DNA of 36,841 nt from contig JAGOIF010000003.1 in the NCBI GenBank assembly GCA_017995775.1, forward strand, positions 25,474-62,314. The letters are read 5' to 3'. Position numbers and translations under genes: made by a program. Position 1 is the first letter of the stretch, and each line of letters opens with the position of its first letter. Origin of the DNA: Aliarcobacter sp. (GTDB taxonomy: Bacteria > Campylobacterota > Campylobacteria > Campylobacterales > Arcobacteraceae). The notes beneath the pieces are model-generated. The model was not told the origin of the DNA and made no database searches. It saw only the letters and a program-made list of their open reading frames with translations. Shown one piece after another: positions 34,154 to 36,841 of the stretch.

Positions 34154-34831
34154 ATTATAAAAGTACTTATGATAGAGGATGATTTAGAATTAGCTCAAAT
34201 CATCACTGATTATTTAAAATCATTTGATATAGAAGTTATAAATACTGATAGCCCTTATAATGGGCTATCAATGCTTAATGTGCATAAAGATTATCAGCTA
34301 ATTATTTTAGATTTAACTCTTCCTGAAATAGATGGATTAGAATTAATTCCAAAAATTAGAGAAAAATCTAATATCCCTATCATCATAAGTTCAGCTAGAG
34401 ATGATATCTTGGATAAAGTTATGGGTTTAGAGCGAGGTGCTGATGATTATCTTCCTAAACCATATAATCCAAGAGAACTTCAAGCTAGAATAAAAACTAT
34501 TTTAAAAAGAGTTGATACAAAAAGTGAAACTAAAAAAGTTGAACAAAACTCTTTATTTGAAATAAGACAAAATGATATGCAAATCTTATTTAGAGATATT
34601 CCCCTTACTCTTACTTTAGCAGAATATGATATTTTAAAATTATTAATTCAAAGAAATCATGGTGTTGTTGCAAGGGAAGATTTTATTTATGCAAGTGATA
34701 ATATAGAAGATGATTCATCACTAAAAAATATTGATGTAATTATTTCAAGAATAAGAACAAAATTAGCAAAAATTGATGAAAATAATACTCACATTAAATC
34801 AGTAAGAGGTATTGGATATCAGTTAATATGA
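34154..34831 (+). CDS. cprR: OmpR-family response regulator, CprR-like (ATT start)
   Basis: From ATT at 34154 the product has 225 residues. The receiver domain begins IKVLMIEDD (acid pocket Asp9/Asp10). Phosphoacceptor Asp53 is in LILDLTLPEIDG, with Ser80 and Lys102 (LPKPYNPREL). A winged-helix DNA-binding domain (about 130-225) ends VRGIGYQLI. AAAGGA lies at 34142-34147. A stop codon (34148-34150) and ATT, ATT, ATA, AAA, GTA, CTT precede the first ATG at 34169. Starting there would remove the first beta strand and is 21 nt from the binding site. Linkage to htrA and the next kinase matches, as I recall, cprRS of Campylobacter. Confidence 0.82.
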   Translation: MIKVLMIEDDLELAQIITDYLKSFDIEVINTDSPYNGLSMLNVHKDYQLIILDLTLPEIDGLELIPKIREKSNIPIIISSARDDILDKVMGLERGADDYLPKPYNPRELQARIKTILKRVDTKSETKKVEQNSLFEIRQNDMQILFRDIPLTLTLAEYDILKLLIQRNHGVVAREDFIYASDNIEDDSSLKNIDVIISRIRTKLAKIDENNTHIKSVRGIGYQLI

Positions 34832-36051
34832 TAAAAAATATCTCTATTTCTACCTTTGTTAATATTGTTTTTGCTTTAGCTTTCACATCTATTTTTATAA
34901 CTTTTGCAATGTTTATAAACTATGATAAACAAAAACATGAAATATCATTGCAAAATAGATATGAATTAATTGCAGAAAATTTTTTAAGTACCTTTCAAAA
35001 TCAACCAAGTTTTGAAACACTTCTTGCTTTATATAAAAAATTTCAAGTAGCTCCCATTGAAGATAGAGATAAAAAACTTGAAATCATAAAAAGTGCACAA
35101 GAACTTACAATCACTCAAAACTATCTAGGAACTTATAGAGTTTATAGATACGATGATATTTATTATATTTATGTTCAACAATATGGTTACAACTTGATGT
35201 TAAAAGACTCAACTAATCATAACTATAGTATGGCATTTATAATTGTTGGTTTTGCTATTTCATTATTTACATTTTTATTTTTATATGAGATTTTAAAAAG
35301 AAAATTGCATCCATTAAAAATATTAAATAAACAAATAATTGAGTTTTCAAATGGAAATAAAGATATAAAATTAAACTATACAAACAACGATGAAATAGGA
35401 ACTATCGCCAAAAATTTCAATGAAGCCATAAATATAATAAATAATCAATCGAAATCAAAAGAGTTATTTATGCGAAATATGATGCATGAATTAAAAACTC
35501 CTATTACAAAAGCTATGTTTATTGCAGAAACTTTAAATGATGAAAATAAAAAAGATACTTTACAACGAGCTTTTAAAAGAATGGATGACATTATAAAAGA
35601 GCTTGCAACCGTTGAAAAACTTACTTCTAAAAATACTATGATTTATAAAGAAGAGAGTTCATTTTTCAAAATATATACAAGAACTTTAGAAATCATGATG
35701 ATTAATCCTGAAAATATTGCAACGAAAATAAGAGATTTTAAATTTGAAGTTGATATTTCTATGATGTCAATTGCACTTAAAAACCTAATTGATAATGCAA
35801 TTAAATTCTCACCAAATAAAAAAGCAATTATAAATGCAAATAAAGAACAAATAGAGATTATCTCACTTGGAGAACCTTTGAATTTCCCTTTGTCTTATTA
35901 CACAGAAGCATTTTCACAAGAAGAAAAAAGAAGTGATGGTTTTGGACTTGGACTTTATATAGTAAAAACAATCGTAAATCTTCATGGATATAAACTTGAT
36001 TATAAATATGAAGGAGGAAGAAATTATTTCATCATAAATATGGTGAAATAA
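34828..36051 (+). CDS. cprS: Membrane sensor histidine kinase, CprS-like
   Basis: A 407-residue kinase. Helix 1 is at about 11-30, with a short periplasmic sensor (about 31-133) and helix 2 at about 134-156. A HAMP-like linker (about 157-207) has the EIGTIAKNFNEA motif. The phosphorylated His220 is in MMHELKTPITK. The N box is LKNLIDNAIKFSPN (Asn319, Asn323) and the G2 box is GFGLGLYIVK. In the G1 region the usual Asp is absent (SLGEP). The start ATG overlaps the regulator stop by 4 bp. It probably senses envelope state and controls htrA through its regulator, as reported for CprRS; that is inference here. Confidence 0.85.
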   Translation: MIKNISISTFVNIVFALAFTSIFITFAMFINYDKQKHEISLQNRYELIAENFLSTFQNQPSFETLLALYKKFQVAPIEDRDKKLEIIKSAQELTITQNYLGTYRVYRYDDIYYIYVQQYGYNLMLKDSTNHNYSMAFIIVGFAISLFTFLFLYEILKRKLHPLKILNKQIIEFSNGNKDIKLNYTNNDEIGTIAKNFNEAINIINNQSKSKELFMRNMMHELKTPITKAMFIAETLNDENKKDTLQRAFKRMDDIIKELATVEKLTSKNTMIYKEESSFFKIYTRTLEIMMINPENIATKIRDFKFEVDISMMSIALKNLIDNAIKFSPNKKAIINANKEQIEIISLGEPLNFPLSYYTEAFSQEEKRSDGFGLGLYIVKTIVNLHGYKLDYKYEGGRNYFIINMVK

Positions 36052-36067
36052 TTTACTTTTTATAAGA

Positions 36068-36499
36068 TTAAGACTTATTTGGTCTTACATCTTTCATGGC
36101 TTCAAACCAATTTGCCTTAAAATCGTTTGCTTTAATGTATTTTGCTCTATGTGGAATCGTACATCCTGAACAATCATGATGAATATAATCATCACCTTCA
36201 AATTTAGCACCTTTTTTTGAATCAATACTACAAAAAGAATAGACAACTTTTTCACCTATTTTTTCAAATCCAAGATCATCAAATCTAAAGTGTGGACAAG
36301 CACATAAATAGCAATTTAGTTCTTCTACATCGTGGCATTTTTTATTATCTTTATATAGTGGGCAAAAATCTGGTTCGTTTTTCACCATATTTTCAAATTT
36401 AAAATATTCTATTATTTCATCGACACTTTTGTGTGTCAATTTTTTCATTACATTACTATGTAGTTCCCCTTGTAATTGGAACCACTGGTCATAAGTCAT
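36068..36499 (-). CDS. Cysteine-rich putative metal- or Fe-S-binding protein
   Basis: A 143-residue soluble protein with eleven cysteines. The pattern is CPLYKDNKKC (about 46-55), NCYLCACPHF (about 62-71), a lone FCS, and HHDCSGCTIPHR (about 107-118). The NCxxCxCP...DCSxCxxPH order resembles the cysteine-rich small domain family (Pfam zf-like), from memory. Zinc or an iron-sulfur cluster is likely. The start ATG at 36497-36499 has TAGGAG eight bases ahead; a TTG one codon earlier is also possible. It converges on cprS with 16 bp between and no obvious terminator. Confidence 0.75.
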   Translation of the reverse strand: MTYDQWFQLQGELHSNVMKKLTHKSVDEIIEYFKFENMVKNEPDFCPLYKDNKKCHDVEELNCYLCACPHFRFDDLGFEKIGEKVVYSFCSIDSKKGAKFEGDDYIHHDCSGCTIPHRAKYIKANDFKANWFEAMKDVRPNKS

Positions 36500-36594
36500 C
36501 AAAAAAACTCCTAAAAAATATTAATATAAATATATAACAACAATATATTACTTCCAATCTACAAATCTAATGATTTTAATTTTTTTATACGTGT

Positions 36595-36600
36595 TATAAT
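36595..36600 (+). promoter_or_regulatory. Putative extended -10 promoter of the epimerase-type gene
   Basis: TGTTATAAT (36592-36600) is a match to the extended -10 element, 44 bp before the ATG at 36645. Confidence 0.55.
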
Positions 36601-36644
36601 TTACCAAATGAAATATTATCATTTCTTAAGTAAAAGGAGTCCAT

Positions 36645-36841
36645 ATGAAAGTTTTGTTAACAGGATCATCAGGTTATATAGGAAGAAGGCTCAAGCAAAA
36701 ATTACTTCAAGATGAAAATATTGAACTTAGATTATTAGTAAGAAATAAAAAAAGTGTTTCAGAAGACTTAGATAAAAAAGTACAAGTTTTTGAAGGTGAT
36801 ACATTTAATGTAGATTCACTTAAAGATGCACTAAAAGATGT
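36645..36841 (+). CDS. NAD(P)-binding epimerase/NmrA-type protein, N-terminal part (cut by window end)
   Basis: The first 65 residues of a Rossmann-fold protein. MKVLLTGSSGYIGRRL holds the GxxGxxG dinucleotide motif (7-13). LRLLVRNKKS follows strand 2, and VQVFEGDTFNVDSLKDAL is the acidic turn and helix common to atypical short-chain dehydrogenases. These proteins act on sugars or quinones or serve as NAD sensors; the exact group needs the missing part. AAAAGGAG at 36632-36639 marks the start. Confidence 0.8.
   Translation, partial: MKVLLTGSSGYIGRRLKQKLLQDENIELRLLVRNKKSVSEDLDKKVQVFEGDTFNVDSLKDALKD

Overview
The window is about 36.8 kb of very AT-rich, gene-dense bacterial DNA. Gene content, order and codon use point to the Campylobacterota, most likely an Arcobacter-type member of the Arcobacteraceae. 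From memory, several gene orders match Campylobacter jejuni: fabI-tpiA-pgk-gap beside nadD-rsfS, lysA-pheA-hisC-dxs, tatA-argS, ctpA-purC-purS-purQ-(SH3 protein)-plsC-crcB, and htrA with a two-component pair. No rRNA, CRISPR array, transposase, integrase or phage gene was seen.

Layout. 1-1.3 kb: the 5' end of an EamA-type exporter, divergent maf, and a short unknown gene. 1.3-10.4 kb: a long minus-strand metabolic block. gap-pgk-tpiA-fabI (lower glycolysis plus fatty-acid elongation) ends at a terminator-like hairpin, and lysA-pheA-hisC-dxs (lysine, phenylalanine, histidine, isoprenoid precursors) follows. 10.5-11.4 kb: divergent nadD-rsfS. 11.4-18.9 kb: minus-strand tatA-argS-(41-aa membrane peptide), then ctpA-purC-purS-purQ-(SH3 protein)-plsC-crcB. 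19.0-20.6 kb: a plus-strand pair resembling YfgM and BamB, linked to outer-membrane protein assembly. 20.6-22.0 kb: truD and a DksA-type regulator.

22.2-30.3 kb is the accessory part. A plus-strand four-gene cassette encodes a small membrane-anchored protein, an FtsX/MacB-type permease, an ABC ATPase and an eight-helix membrane protein whose cysteine motifs all appear to face the periplasm. After it come an acidic lipoprotein, a YitT/YczE-like membrane domain fused to a cytidylate-kinase-like domain, tRNA-Ser(GGA), a membrane-bound diguanylate cyclase and a leucine-rich-repeat/protein-kinase fusion. A tRNA cluster (Cys, Ser-TGA, Leu-TAA) follows.

30.9-36.8 kb: ilvD, then htrA with a response regulator and sensor kinase (CprRS-like), a cysteine-rich metal-site protein on the minus strand, and the start of a Rossmann-fold epimerase-type gene cut by the window end.

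The main point for a second look is the 22.2-25.3 kb ABC/cysteine cassette, whose function I cannot assign. Two genes, the first gene of that cassette and the response regulator, have a good ribosome binding site but no ATG, GTG or TTG at the proper distance. They seem to start at ATT or ATC.
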